A DNA stretch of 64,000 nt. It comes from CAZCJU01 sp964562175 (GTDB lineage: Bacteria; Bacillota; Clostridia; Oscillospirales; CAG-272). Made by a program: the position numbers and the translations under genes. Where the stretch lies: positions 33,422 to 97,421 of the forward strand of contig CAZLRV010000007.1 of NCBI GenBank assembly GCA_964562175.1, read 5' to 3'. Positions 51,041-59,750 of the stretch are shown here, piece after piece; position 1 is the stretch's first letter, and each line of letters starts with the position of its first letter. The notes under the pieces are model-generated. The model had not been told where the DNA came from. It saw only the letters and a program-made list of their open reading frames with translations, and ran no database searches.

Positions 51041-51961
51041 ATGAAAAAGAAATTACTTGCCATACTTCTTTTGGGTCTGACTGCTCTCACCGCTTGTCAA
51101 AGCGACAACGCAAAGACGACCGAGCCCGACACGGGCAATGTCGGGCAGTCAACGCAGCAGGAAACGGACGAGGTAACGGAGGCGGCAAAGCTGTACTATG
51201 TCCGCACCCCCGATCAGCCTATCGAAAAGGAGCTTCAACGTAAAGTATACGGACCGTATACCGATTTAGATGAAGCACTCAAACTTGCCAATCAGGATCT
51301 GCAAGCCTCGACGGGCTACGCCGTATACGATGAGGACGGTAACTTTGTGGATGGTAAATACAGCGAGTTTGTCACAAAGCTTATGTACAACGCCAAGCAC
51401 GTTGCCGACTACATAGACATGAACGACTACGAGTACGGTCATGCGCAAACGCATCCCGCAGTAACCTACGCAAGACGCAACGACAAGAATTACAGAGGCG
51501 ACACGTCGGAGAAAAAAGTATCCTGCGACCGTCTTGTATGCTGGATCCTTTATGATTCGGGACTTATAAATCAGCCCACCGCCTACGGACTTTGCGTAAA
51601 CACGAACAGCAGTCCCGATTCAAACCTCACCGAATGGTGCAAGAAAATGGGATTTAAGCTTATCAGAAAAGAAGAGGATCTGCAAGCGGGCGATATAGTA
51701 TTCGTTAAGCCCATGCCCGCAGCCCCCTCCTATCCCGCACATACCTTCCTTTTTGCCGGTGTGCCGACAAATGGCGCAGGCAGAGGTCAGTATTACAGAT
51801 ACGATGCCGGAAGTGTGGAGCGTATACGTTGTCAGGGCTACTTTTCGACATACAGCCGCACCGGTCAGCCCTTCAAAGAACCCATAAACCAATTCATGTA
51901 CGGCTACAGACCCGTCGATAACGAGCTTGCCACCACACCGCATGAATCCGCAAGAAGATAA
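51041..51961 (+). CDS. NlpC/P60-like lipoprotein, copy 1
   Basis: 306 residues: signal peptide with lipobox LTAC (Cys 19), an acidic Thr/Asp/Glu linker to about residue 50, then a globular domain. The pattern EKKVSCDRLVCWILYDSG, AGDIVFVKP and AHTFLFAG resembles the Cys, GDIVF and His blocks of NlpC/P60 or CHAP-type cysteine peptidases. This suggests a surface peptidoglycan amidase or endopeptidase, or an inactive binding relative. It is followed after 23 bases by a paralogue, sharing KYSEF, HVADYI and QPF segments. Confidence 0.7.
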   Translation: MKKKLLAILLLGLTALTACQSDNAKTTEPDTGNVGQSTQQETDEVTEAAKLYYVRTPDQPIEKELQRKVYGPYTDLDEALKLANQDLQASTGYAVYDEDGNFVDGKYSEFVTKLMYNAKHVADYIDMNDYEYGHAQTHPAVTYARRNDKNYRGDTSEKKVSCDRLVCWILYDSGLINQPTAYGLCVNTNSSPDSNLTEWCKKMGFKLIRKEEDLQAGDIVFVKPMPAAPSYPAHTFLFAGVPTNGAGRGQYYRYDAGSVERIRCQGYFSTYSRTGQPFKEPINQFMYGYRPVDNELATTPHESARR

Positions 51962-51984
51962 GTAAAGGTCAAGGAAGGCAAATT

Positions 51985-52917
51985 ATGAAAAAAACCATAC
52001 TTTCGTTTCTCCTGCTCATCTCCATGCTGCTCTGTGCCTGTGCAACGGGCAGCAGCACGGATACTCAGGGTGAAGCAAGCGGCAACGCCGCAGAAACCGA
52101 TAAAGAAACAGAGGCGCAAACAGAAGCCGTGAAGCAAATTTACTGTGTTCGCACACCGTTTGAACCTAATGAAAAGAGCCTTGCGCAAGAGTCTTATGAG
52201 AATATAGAGAATCTTGACGAGGCAAAGAAAAAAGCCAACGATCCGCTTCTTGCCGCCAAGGGCTATGCCGTATACGATTCGGAGGGCAATTACGTATATT
52301 CAAAATACGGTGAGTTTACGGCGTGCTTCCTTGCAGAGTCTAAGCATATAGCCGATTACATAAAAAAAGAGGGCTATACATACGGAAGTGCGGCGAAAAA
52401 CCCCGCAATTACATATCACAAGCGGATAGAGGGTGACAGACGAAGCACCGAAAAGATAGTTTCCTGCGACAGGTTTGTCGGCTGGGCTTTATATGACGTG
52501 GGATATACCGACCAGCCCGAGGACGGCGGTATGTATGTATACGGAAATTCCAACAACAGAGCCCACCACCTCGGTCTTTTCCTTGAAAAAGAGGGTTGGA
52601 CGAGAATAGAGGACGAAAACGACATCCAAGCAGGTGATATCGTATTTGTACGAGAAGCATGGGCAAACGGTGAAATGTACGGCGCTCACGTTTTCATCTG
52701 TGCCGGCACAACAGGTCGCCGCGGCACGTATTACCGTTACGATTGCGGCTCAAACGAGCGAGTAAACTGCATCGGACCTTATGCGGCAGACTACGGCACC
52801 GACGGTCAGCCGTTCTCGGAGGGAATAGACAAATACGTTTACAGCTACAGATACAACCCCGATAAGGATGTTACCTTTAAGGCATGGCTCGCCGACAAGA
52901 CCGCATCCGCAAAATAA
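51985..52917 (+). CDS. NlpC/P60-like lipoprotein, copy 2
   Basis: 310 residues, paralogous to the preceding gene: signal peptide with a Cys-rich lipobox region (LLCACATG, likely Cys 20), an Ala/Glu/Thr linker, then KIVSCDRFVGWALYDVG, AGDIVFVRE and GAHVFICAG. The putative Cys-His pair is present. The two copies share the domain plan but have diverged widely, so the duplication is not recent. The operon ends at a strong hairpin. Confidence 0.7.
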   Translation: MKKTILSFLLLISMLLCACATGSSTDTQGEASGNAAETDKETEAQTEAVKQIYCVRTPFEPNEKSLAQESYENIENLDEAKKKANDPLLAAKGYAVYDSEGNYVYSKYGEFTACFLAESKHIADYIKKEGYTYGSAAKNPAITYHKRIEGDRRSTEKIVSCDRFVGWALYDVGYTDQPEDGGMYVYGNSNNRAHHLGLFLEKEGWTRIEDENDIQAGDIVFVREAWANGEMYGAHVFICAGTTGRRGTYYRYDCGSNERVNCIGPYAADYGTDGQPFSEGIDKYVYSYRYNPDKDVTFKAWLADKTASAK

Positions 52918-52933
52918 ACCTTATTATATGAAG

Positions 52934-52959
52934 CAAGCCCCGACATTTGTCGGGGCTTG
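52934..52959. terminator. Bidirectional terminator
   Basis: CAAGCCCCGACA (52934-52945), TT, TGTCGGGGCTTG (52948-52959), then TTAATTT. It ends the lipoprotein pair and, from the other side, the six-gene SPFH/TPM operon. Confidence 0.88.
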
Positions 52960-52972
52960 TTAATTTACTTAA

Positions 52973-53542
52973 TTATGCCCAAGGGTCTGCCGCTTTGGGT
53001 GTGCGAACGCCCGTCAGCAGGTACTGCTCCCAAAGGAACCACTTTCCGTCGCTTCCTCTTTGGCGAAGCTTTATGGGACGAGGATCGTCCGCACCGCCGC
53101 AGGGGATAAACAGCTTCATATAGCCTGCCTCATCGTTTGAGGTGTGGTTGCTCTCTACGATTATCGTGTAAGGCTCTTGAGGTGTATAGTTATTGTCGGG
53201 CGTTGAGCCTTTGAAATACGTGAAAGGCAGATATGTTTTGCCGTCACGGAATCTGTCATTTAAGAACGATATTTCCTGACCGTTCAAGGGGCGAGGACCT
53301 CTCAACCAATTGAGCATCTCGGTGCCGATATTCTTGTCTGCGGCGTATGCGCAAAGTGCGCACACCGTCAAAGCCGCCGTCTTGAAGGGCGTATCGAGGC
53401 TTGCCTCGGGCAGTGCCTGCATTTCGGCAAGGCTCTCGGGCAGAGCGGCAAACGTGAATGTTTCACGCTTGCTTCCGATAGCCGAAACGGCAGAGCCTGC
53501 CGCCTGCTGAGCGGTATTTTTTAGTTTATCAAACAATCCCAT
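52973..53542 (-). CDS. DUF6935-like protein
   Basis: 189 residues without signal peptide. It starts MGLFDKLKNTAQQAAGSAVS, an amphipathic segment also common in proteins that bind membranes or phage-shock-type assemblies; the rest has PFKTAALTVCALCAYA and LNDRFRDGKTYLPFTYF. It recalls the DUF6935 family, whose function is not established. It is the last gene of the operon containing SPFH, zinc-ribbon and TPM proteins. Its conserved placement would suggest a role in the same envelope-stress complex. Confidence 0.6.
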   Translation of the reverse strand: MGLFDKLKNTAQQAAGSAVSAIGSKRETFTFAALPESLAEMQALPEASLDTPFKTAALTVCALCAYAADKNIGTEMLNWLRGPRPLNGQEISFLNDRFRDGKTYLPFTYFKGSTPDNNYTPQEPYTIIVESNHTSNDEAGYMKLFIPCGGADDPRPIKLRQRGSDGKWFLWEQYLLTGVRTPKAADPWA

Positions 53543-53567
53543 AATATTTCTCCTTTAATTACATAGC

Positions 53568-55883
53568 TTATTGTGCCTGTTTTTTCTTTTTGATGACGAT
53601 GATAACAACTGCCGATGCCGCCGCAAGCAGAAGCACTGCGGCAACTATGCCTATTATAAGTCCGATGGAGGATCTGCCCTCATCGCCGTCGGCTTGTGTA
53701 GTGTCCGTGCTTATACCTGTTTTATTATCCGTTACGGAATTATCCGATACGGAATTATCCGTTGCGAAACCGTTTGTTGCGGGGTCATTGGCTGCCGATC
53801 CGTCGGCTGTGGTTTCCCCTATTATCTCACCCGTTTCCGCAGGGTCGGTCTCGGTGGGTATCTCGATAGGTTCGGACTCGCTCGGTGCGATACCGGTCTG
53901 TGTCGGATCGATCGTCGGCGGATCTATTGTCGGAGCATCTGTCACGGGCGGTAATGTAACCTCTTCTCTGTATTGGATAGATACCTTGAAGATAACGGAA
54001 TCACTGTTTTTGCTGTCCTTTGCCGTACACTTGTAATAGAATTCGTCACCGTAATCACCGCTTATTCCGTTCAAAGTCAACTTTTTGCCCGTGCCTACTG
54101 CGGTATTTGAAAGCAGCTTGCCCGATGCATCGCACTTGTACCAGCTGTAATTAACGGTTCCGTTTGCATTCTTTGCCGCTACCTCAAAGCTTGCCGATTG
54201 ACCCTTCTTTGTTATGGCTACGCTCTGACTGCCCGATACGCTCAACAACAACGGAGGTGTCGCTTTTGCGGTAACGGTGAGCTTTACCCACTCGGATGCG
54301 GGATAAGTTACTCGGCTTTGAAGACCGTCTATCGTACAGGATACCATACACTTGTAATAGCCTGTGCCGATCGCTGAGGTATCAAGCTGTAATCTGAGAT
54401 CTCCGTCGCTCGACGAGCATAGCTCGCCCGTGGTATCCTTGCTTATATCATTTGAGTAATACCACTTGACCTCGACATTTGATGCTTTACTCAGATCGTA
54501 TGAGCTGAGTGCCGTCAAATATACCGAGCTGTTTTGCGGAGCGGAAAGCTCCGACCTGTCGTAGCTGAGTGAGATATCATAATACTTTCGCGGTGTCATA
54601 TATATTGCCGTAAGATACCAGCCGTCGGACTTTATATAATCTTTGTCCCCTGCCTTACGATATTGTATGTTAAAAGCGGAGCTGTTCGGTACTTTTATAA
54701 AGCTCTGTGATGCTGAGCCGAAATAATAGTTACCGAACGGCTTGAGCTTAAGTATCGCATAGTACTGCTTGCCGCCTTGGAAGGTCGTAACGGGCTTGAG
54801 GTCAATAGAACGCCATATTACGTTGCCCTCATACGTATATTGTGCGTTACGTGCATCGGCAAGCGGCACACCCGAAAGTCTGACACGGGGGTTGGGCGTT
54901 GCGCCGTCGGTAGGCGAAGTTATATTTATCTGTCCCGCAGAGATATGATATTTGCCGTTGTGTGCGACCGTATATTTTAGATAGAACTTACAAGACAGCT
55001 CGTTTGTAAGATCACCCGGTGAGTAAATGCCGTCTACGCTTACCTTACCCACCATATCGGTTCCGTTCAACACAACGGTTGAATTTGCATCGAAGTCAAT
55101 ATCATAGCTGTATTGCGGTTGGTAAATGGTAAATTCGACATAGCCCTGCTCACCCACCACCGCTTTGGTGACCTCGTTCTTCAAGGTGGTATCGAGATAT
55201 CTTATCTGCGTGATCTTACCGAAATCACACCATGCCTCTGTATCAAGCGCAACGGCGTGCTTGGGCAGATCGAAGTCATATATCTTTATCTGTCCGACAG
55301 TACTCTTCAGCTTTGTCGGGCGGATCCATATCCTCCAGCTCCAAGTGTATTCATTGCCGTCCTTGCCGTTTCCGACAAGCCAAAAATCGATATAGCTCTC
55401 GATGAGATCCGATGTCTCCAGATCGTAAAATCTGAATGTAAGATCTTGGGCTCCCGTCTTCATTTCAATAGAAGGCTGCAACGGAAGAGCGCCGAAAGAG
55501 CCTACATTCCATCTTCCCTGCAAATAATCGTAGCCTAACTCTCTGTAATAATAACCGTCAAAGACAGCACACGATTTGCTCGTATAATACTCATCTTTTT
55601 TTCCGTTACGCAGTGCAGCATACATTGCTTTAAGGTCCCAATCTATTAGCGTGTCAAGCTTATCGCCCATCTTTTCGGCAAACCAATCTAAGTCGAAATA
55701 GTAGTAAACGCCGCTGTAGACATCTACATAACCGTCATAACCGCTTTCGGTCGAGTCATGTATTTGCATTTTTCCCGGCTCACGCTTGGATGAAAACGCC
55801 GAGGTGGGAATGCACAAAGATGTGATAAACATCGCAAGAATACATACAGCGGAGACTATCTTAAATAATCTGTTTGTACTCAT
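53568..55883 (-). CDS. Large exported Ig-like surface protein with C-terminal membrane anchor
   Basis: About 771 residues from the ATG at 55883, which has GAGGTG 7 bases upstream (a GTG three codons earlier is less well placed). It has a signal peptide (about 1-30), a long N-terminal region of unknown fold with many aromatic residues, then two Ig-like modules (about 450-545 and 550-640, with GYYKCMVSC and DEFYYKCTAKD as the typical Y-x-C strands). A Pro/Thr/Glu/Asp-rich stalk follows, then a membrane helix (IGLIIGIVAAVLLLAAASA) and a KKKK tail. It may sense or bind an external polymer; function unknown. It is co-transcribed with the TPM gene. Confidence 0.78.
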   Translation of the reverse strand: MSTNRLFKIVSAVCILAMFITSLCIPTSAFSSKREPGKMQIHDSTESGYDGYVDVYSGVYYYFDLDWFAEKMGDKLDTLIDWDLKAMYAALRNGKKDEYYTSKSCAVFDGYYYRELGYDYLQGRWNVGSFGALPLQPSIEMKTGAQDLTFRFYDLETSDLIESYIDFWLVGNGKDGNEYTWSWRIWIRPTKLKSTVGQIKIYDFDLPKHAVALDTEAWCDFGKITQIRYLDTTLKNEVTKAVVGEQGYVEFTIYQPQYSYDIDFDANSTVVLNGTDMVGKVSVDGIYSPGDLTNELSCKFYLKYTVAHNGKYHISAGQINITSPTDGATPNPRVRLSGVPLADARNAQYTYEGNVIWRSIDLKPVTTFQGGKQYYAILKLKPFGNYYFGSASQSFIKVPNSSAFNIQYRKAGDKDYIKSDGWYLTAIYMTPRKYYDISLSYDRSELSAPQNSSVYLTALSSYDLSKASNVEVKWYYSNDISKDTTGELCSSSDGDLRLQLDTSAIGTGYYKCMVSCTIDGLQSRVTYPASEWVKLTVTAKATPPLLLSVSGSQSVAITKKGQSASFEVAAKNANGTVNYSWYKCDASGKLLSNTAVGTGKKLTLNGISGDYGDEFYYKCTAKDSKNSDSVIFKVSIQYREEVTLPPVTDAPTIDPPTIDPTQTGIAPSESEPIEIPTETDPAETGEIIGETTADGSAANDPATNGFATDNSVSDNSVTDNKTGISTDTTQADGDEGRSSIGLIIGIVAAVLLLAAASAVVIIVIKKKKQAQ

Positions 55884-55900
55884 TCTTTTCACCTCACATA

Positions 55901-56719
55901 TCAGAACTTACCGCCACCGCCGCCGTGGGTCTGACCCGATGCGGAGGTGTGTGTGCTGCTACTCGAAGATGAATTGTTGTTGTTATTGGATTTTTCTTTT
56001 TTCGTTACCGTTCTGTAGAGGAACAAGTCACGTCTGTCGGTGATATTAACGCCGTTTTCTTTTACGTAGCTTGCCGCCGCCGTTTGCTTACGCACCGACT
56101 TTAGCTGAGCCTTCATGCTTGAAACGACTATGCTTGCTATGACAAAGCCTATCAATATGGATATCGGTATCCAAACGAGCGACAAAGAGCCGTCGTCCTC
56201 CTCCGAAGCACCGTAGGGCTTGCCGTCCTTTGCTTGCTTGATGAGATCGTCGCACAGCTCGGCGTATTTCTCTATCGCCTCATCATATTTCTTCTCCGAA
56301 AGCTCGGGAGTTATCTCGTCAATGATATACTTTATTCCCTTATCCGTAAAGGCGGTGATACCGTAGCCGCAGGTGGATATGCAAACATCGCCCTCGCCGC
56401 TTTGCGAGTCTACGCAGATAAGCAGAAGCACGCCGTCTTTCTCATCGCCTCTGCCGTAGCCGTTTATATCATATGCATCATCCGCATAAGCCTGTGCGGT
56501 CTTACCCGCAAGTCCCGTCGAGGTCACAACGGCAATGTCGAGGTCATGCTTTTCGCTTATCTCGTCAAGCTTTGCCGAAAGGCGTGAATATTGCTCCTCA
56601 TTAAGCAACGATGCCGCATCGTCTATAAGCTTTCCCGCACCGCCTGCGGCAAATGCCGACACGGCGAGAGATATGATAAGTGTGAGTGAGAGCAAAGCAA
56701 TTGATATTTTCTTTTTCAT
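55901..56719 (-). CDS. TPM-domain membrane protein (YdjH-like)
   Basis: 272 residues: signal peptide (1-24), an external TPM domain (about 30-165; DAASLLNEEQYSRLSAKLDE and then GVLLLICVDSQSGEGDVCIS), a membrane helix at about 178-202, and a low-complexity tail of Asn, Ser and Gly ending in GGGGGKF, which is the classic end of such proteins. In B. subtilis the counterpart YdjH works with YdjG and YdjI. It follows the zinc-ribbon gene by 13 bases. Confidence 0.85.
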   Translation of the reverse strand: MKKKISIALLSLTLIISLAVSAFAAGGAGKLIDDAASLLNEEQYSRLSAKLDEISEKHDLDIAVVTSTGLAGKTAQAYADDAYDINGYGRGDEKDGVLLLICVDSQSGEGDVCISTCGYGITAFTDKGIKYIIDEITPELSEKKYDEAIEKYAELCDDLIKQAKDGKPYGASEEDDGSLSLVWIPISILIGFVIASIVVSSMKAQLKSVRKQTAAASYVKENGVNITDRRDLFLYRTVTKKEKSNNNNNSSSSSSTHTSASGQTHGGGGGKF

Positions 56720-56732
56720 TTCTTCACCCTCC

Positions 56733-57827
56733 TCAAAGCATACCTATTATGTGAAGCAACCATACAACAGCGTATGTTGCCGCACTCAGTGCCGCCGTCA
56801 AGCCCAGCCGCCATTTCAATGCCGCAGACTTATCAACGGGCAGATCGCCTACGAATTTACCTGTTTGACCGTTCATCGCAAACGTGAATTTTTGACCGTT
56901 CCAGGTCGTATTCAGAAGCCACACCGGATAAAGCGCATACTTTGCCCGACCGTGCGTAAGCGTTACGTTACTGCTCTCGGTCGTAAATGAGGTATACCCC
57001 TCAACGCTTGCCGCAAAAGCGTCTTCCGTCGATTTCTTAACACGTGCGTTTGCACGCTCCTTGCTCGTTTCCGCATCGACATCGTATTTATCGGCAAGAT
57101 AGCCGGCAAGATATGCGGTTTGAAAATCGACTGCCTGCGAATTGTCAAACGGCTCAAGCGATTCCATAAGAGCGTCATCGGTCTTTGACGAGCCGTCAAC
57201 GGGGACGTTTTCAAAGCCGACAGCTCCGCCTCTTAATACCGAAAAATGCTCGGTTTCCGTATACTCGTATTTGTCATCGCTGTATTTTCTGACCTTTGTG
57301 GCACGATAACGGACATTTGCGTCAACGTCCGCATCGAACAGCCAAAACGGTATGTAAACACCCTTTATCTCGTCTATATGATTTTGGTCCTTAAAGACCT
57401 TCGGCAGCAGACGTTTGCCCGTCAAGTGCTTGTTCAAGCTCTCCTTAGCCGCTTTTTTATCAAGCTTAAAAGGAATTACAAGGTCGGGCTTAAGTGCCCC
57501 GGAGAATTTACCCATCATAACAACGGGGTTGGAGCAGAACGGGCAGGTCGTAGCCGCCATATTCTCATCTCCGACTATCTCGCCGCCGCAGGACTTGCAG
57601 ACATAGGAGGCAAGCCCATCGGTCTCACCATTTGCCCATTCGCCGCCTCCCATGCTGTCCCATTCCATTTCGTCCGCTTTATCGTTTTGGAGAACCTCAT
57701 CATAGCCCGACAGAGTCTCCATTTCAAACTCCGTATCGCAATACGGGCATTTCATTTTTTGAAGTGAGGTGTCAAACGCAATAGCACCGCCACAGCACGG
57801 ACATTTATATTCTTGCAGTGTACTCAA
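56733..57827 (-). CDS. Double zinc-ribbon membrane protein (YdjG-like)
   Basis: 364 residues. Two zinc ribbons open the protein (CPCCGGAIAFDTSLQKMKC then PYC at 9-30; CKSCGGEIVGDENMAATTC then PFC at about 76-98). Next comes a large beta-rich domain with GVYIPFWLFDADVDANVRY and ALYPVWLLNTTWNGQKFTFA, and the C-terminus holds a membrane segment (LGLTAALSAATYAVVWLLHI). This matches YdjG, which in B. subtilis forms a membrane complex with YdjH and helps place YdjI and the PspA-like YdjF. Confidence 0.85.
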   Translation of the reverse strand: MSTLQEYKCPCCGGAIAFDTSLQKMKCPYCDTEFEMETLSGYDEVLQNDKADEMEWDSMGGGEWANGETDGLASYVCKSCGGEIVGDENMAATTCPFCSNPVVMMGKFSGALKPDLVIPFKLDKKAAKESLNKHLTGKRLLPKVFKDQNHIDEIKGVYIPFWLFDADVDANVRYRATKVRKYSDDKYEYTETEHFSVLRGGAVGFENVPVDGSSKTDDALMESLEPFDNSQAVDFQTAYLAGYLADKYDVDAETSKERANARVKKSTEDAFAASVEGYTSFTTESSNVTLTHGRAKYALYPVWLLNTTWNGQKFTFAMNGQTGKFVGDLPVDKSAALKWRLGLTAALSAATYAVVWLLHIIGML

Positions 57828-57856
57828 AGAGCTTCCCTCCTTTATATACTAAATAC

Positions 57857-59269
57857 TTATATTATATCGCCGTTGTCGAATATGTCGCCGCATTCGGGAC
57901 AGAACTTCGGAGGTGTCGCACCCTTTTCAGGCTCCCAGCCGCATTTATCGCAACGGTATTGAGGCACGCCGGCGGGCTTCTTTGCTCCGCAGTTCTGGCA
58001 GAACTTGCCCTTGTTTACCGTGCCGCAGGAGCAGGTCCAGCCCTCTGTATCTGCGGGCTTCGGTGAGCCGCACTCGGGGCAGAATTTGCCCGTTGCACTC
58101 GCACCGCACTTGCACTTCCAAGCACCTGCCTGCGTAGGCTCGGGCTTCTTTGCTCCGCACTCGGGGCAGAACTTGCCCGTCGCATTAGCTCCGCAAGAGC
58201 ATTTCCATCCGTTTTGAGCCGGTGCGGGAGCTTGCTGTTGCTGCTGCTGTTGCTGTTGTTGCTGACCCATAGCGAACAGGTTTTGAGCGTTCATGCCGCC
58301 GCCTGCGTTCATAGCCATGCCCATTCCCATAAAGCCGGTCATTGCACCCGCTTCGTTCGATGCCGCCGCCTTCATTGCATCGGCTTGAGCGCCTACAAGC
58401 GTTGCCGCCGCCATGGTGGGATCGCGCATAATAGCGGTACGCTGAGCCTGCTTGATCATCTCCGCATCCTCATCGGGCAGAGTTACCGAGCCGAGGGCAA
58501 TGCTTACTACCTTAAGACCTCTCAGCTCGCCCCACTTTGCGGAAAGAGCCTCGTTCATTGCATTCTCAAGGTCGGTATTGTGCGTTACTATTTGGTTGGG
58601 GCGAAGCTCCATTTCGGACAGCTTACCGAATGCGGGCTGCATTGCGCTTATAAACTCGGTCTTGAGCTGTGAATCAAGCTCGGAACGGTTATACTCGGTC
58701 GATACGTTGCCGCACACGTTCGTGTAGAACAGCAACGGGTCGGCTATCTTATAGGAATAAACACCGGAGCAACGTATTGAAACATCAACGTCAAGTCCGA
58801 TCTTGGAATCTACCACACGGAAAGGTATGGGGTTGGGCGTACCGAATTTGTTGTCTATAAGCTCCTTGGTGTTGAAGTAATATATACGCTGATCCTTGCC
58901 CGTATCGCCGCCGTAGGTAAATCTCTTACCTATCGTCTTAAAGGTCTGCTTTATGCTCTCGCCGAGTGAGCCTGCAAATATTGAAGGCTCCGTTGAAGTA
59001 TCGTATGTAAATTCACCAGGCTCGGCACATACCTCAACTACCTTGCCCTGCTCGACGATTATCATGCACTGACCGTCGGCAACGGCTATTCCCGAACCGT
59101 TTGAAATGATATTGTCATTTCCCTTTGTGTTGGACGATCTTCCGCTCGTGCGTTTTTCGCCCTTACGCATCAAAACGTCCTTGGGCAATGCCTCGCAATA
59201 GAAGAATTCCTTCCACTGATCGGCAAGAGTGCCGCCCAATGCTCCGATTCCGGCTTTAATAAGTCCCAT
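57857..59269 (-). CDS. SPFH-domain protein with four C-terminal zinc ribbons (YdjI-like)
   Basis: 470 residues. Residues 1 to about 310 form the SPFH/virion-core-like domain (LADQWKEFFYCEALPKDVL, GSGIAVADGQCMIIVEQGKV, EDAEMIKQAQRTAIMRDP). A Met/Gly/Ala-rich stretch leads to a run of ten Gln, then four zinc ribbons, three of the CxCG...GKFCPxCG type and one CDKCGWEP...KFCPECG. YdjI is the B. subtilis relative, a cytoplasmic scaffold recruited by YdjG/H. The Gln run is encoded by mixed CAA/CAG codons (58231-58263), so its length may vary in frame. Confidence 0.88.
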   Translation of the reverse strand: MGLIKAGIGALGGTLADQWKEFFYCEALPKDVLMRKGEKRTSGRSSNTKGNDNIISNGSGIAVADGQCMIIVEQGKVVEVCAEPGEFTYDTSTEPSIFAGSLGESIKQTFKTIGKRFTYGGDTGKDQRIYYFNTKELIDNKFGTPNPIPFRVVDSKIGLDVDVSIRCSGVYSYKIADPLLFYTNVCGNVSTEYNRSELDSQLKTEFISAMQPAFGKLSEMELRPNQIVTHNTDLENAMNEALSAKWGELRGLKVVSIALGSVTLPDEDAEMIKQAQRTAIMRDPTMAAATLVGAQADAMKAAASNEAGAMTGFMGMGMAMNAGGGMNAQNLFAMGQQQQQQQQQQQAPAPAQNGWKCSCGANATGKFCPECGAKKPEPTQAGAWKCKCGASATGKFCPECGSPKPADTEGWTCSCGTVNKGKFCQNCGAKKPAGVPQYRCDKCGWEPEKGATPPKFCPECGDIFDNGDII

Positions 59270-59343
59270 TTTTCTTATCTCCTTATAAATAAATATTTTA
59301 TGTGATCGGATATTCCGATATTCGCTTGTTATTCGGTACGGTC

Positions 59344-59634
59344 TTACTTATCTGTCCCGTATGGCAGATCTGCGTTCTTGCTCGAATAGGGGTTTTTGTT
59401 CTCCTTATGTACCGGCACCTCGTTTGAGCATTTGCTTGCCGCTCCCATAAGGAGCATCCACAGAATTATCCACAAAAGCCACAGACCGAGGGCGGCAACT
59501 GCCCACCATACGGATATGCCGAGCCAAAAATGAAGTGCGAGCAATATCGCCGCGGGTATCAACCCCTCGATATTCAATAATACGTTGAGCAGTAGGCAAA
59601 ATATGGAATTGCCGCTTCTTTTTGTTCTGCGCAT
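59344..59634 (-). CDS. Small two-helix membrane protein
   Basis: 96 residues from the ATG at 59634 (AGGG 8 bases upstream); a GTG three codons earlier overlaps the ribosome site. A basic N-terminus (RRTKRSG) is followed by two membrane segments (about 10-34 and 38-60, Trp-rich: WWAVAALGLWLLWIILWMLLM) and a hydrophilic tail. I do not recognise the family. As the first gene of the YdjG/H/I-like operon it may be a small subunit of that complex. Confidence 0.7.
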   Translation of the reverse strand: MRRTKRSGNSIFCLLLNVLLNIEGLIPAAILLALHFWLGISVWWAVAALGLWLLWIILWMLLMGAASKCSNEVPVHKENKNPYSSKNADLPYGTDK

Positions 59635-59717
59635 TTTTCTCACCCTTTCGTGCCGTGTGTTAGTCGAACTTTTGTTTGCGTACGTTCGTTCCCATACTTT
59701 TTACGCGGAACTTTCAC

Positions 59718-59746
59718 TTGACAAAAATTAAAGAATATGATATAAT
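59718..59746 (+). promoter_or_regulatory. Perfect extended promoter of the binding-protein/LuxR operon
   Basis: Plus strand: -35 TTGACA (59718-59723), 17 bp, -10 TATAAT (59741-59746), with TGA just before it (extended -10). The start would be near 59753. It faces the leftward promoter at 59863-59890, so the two early transcripts overlap. Confidence 0.9.
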
Positions 59747-59750
59747 ATGC

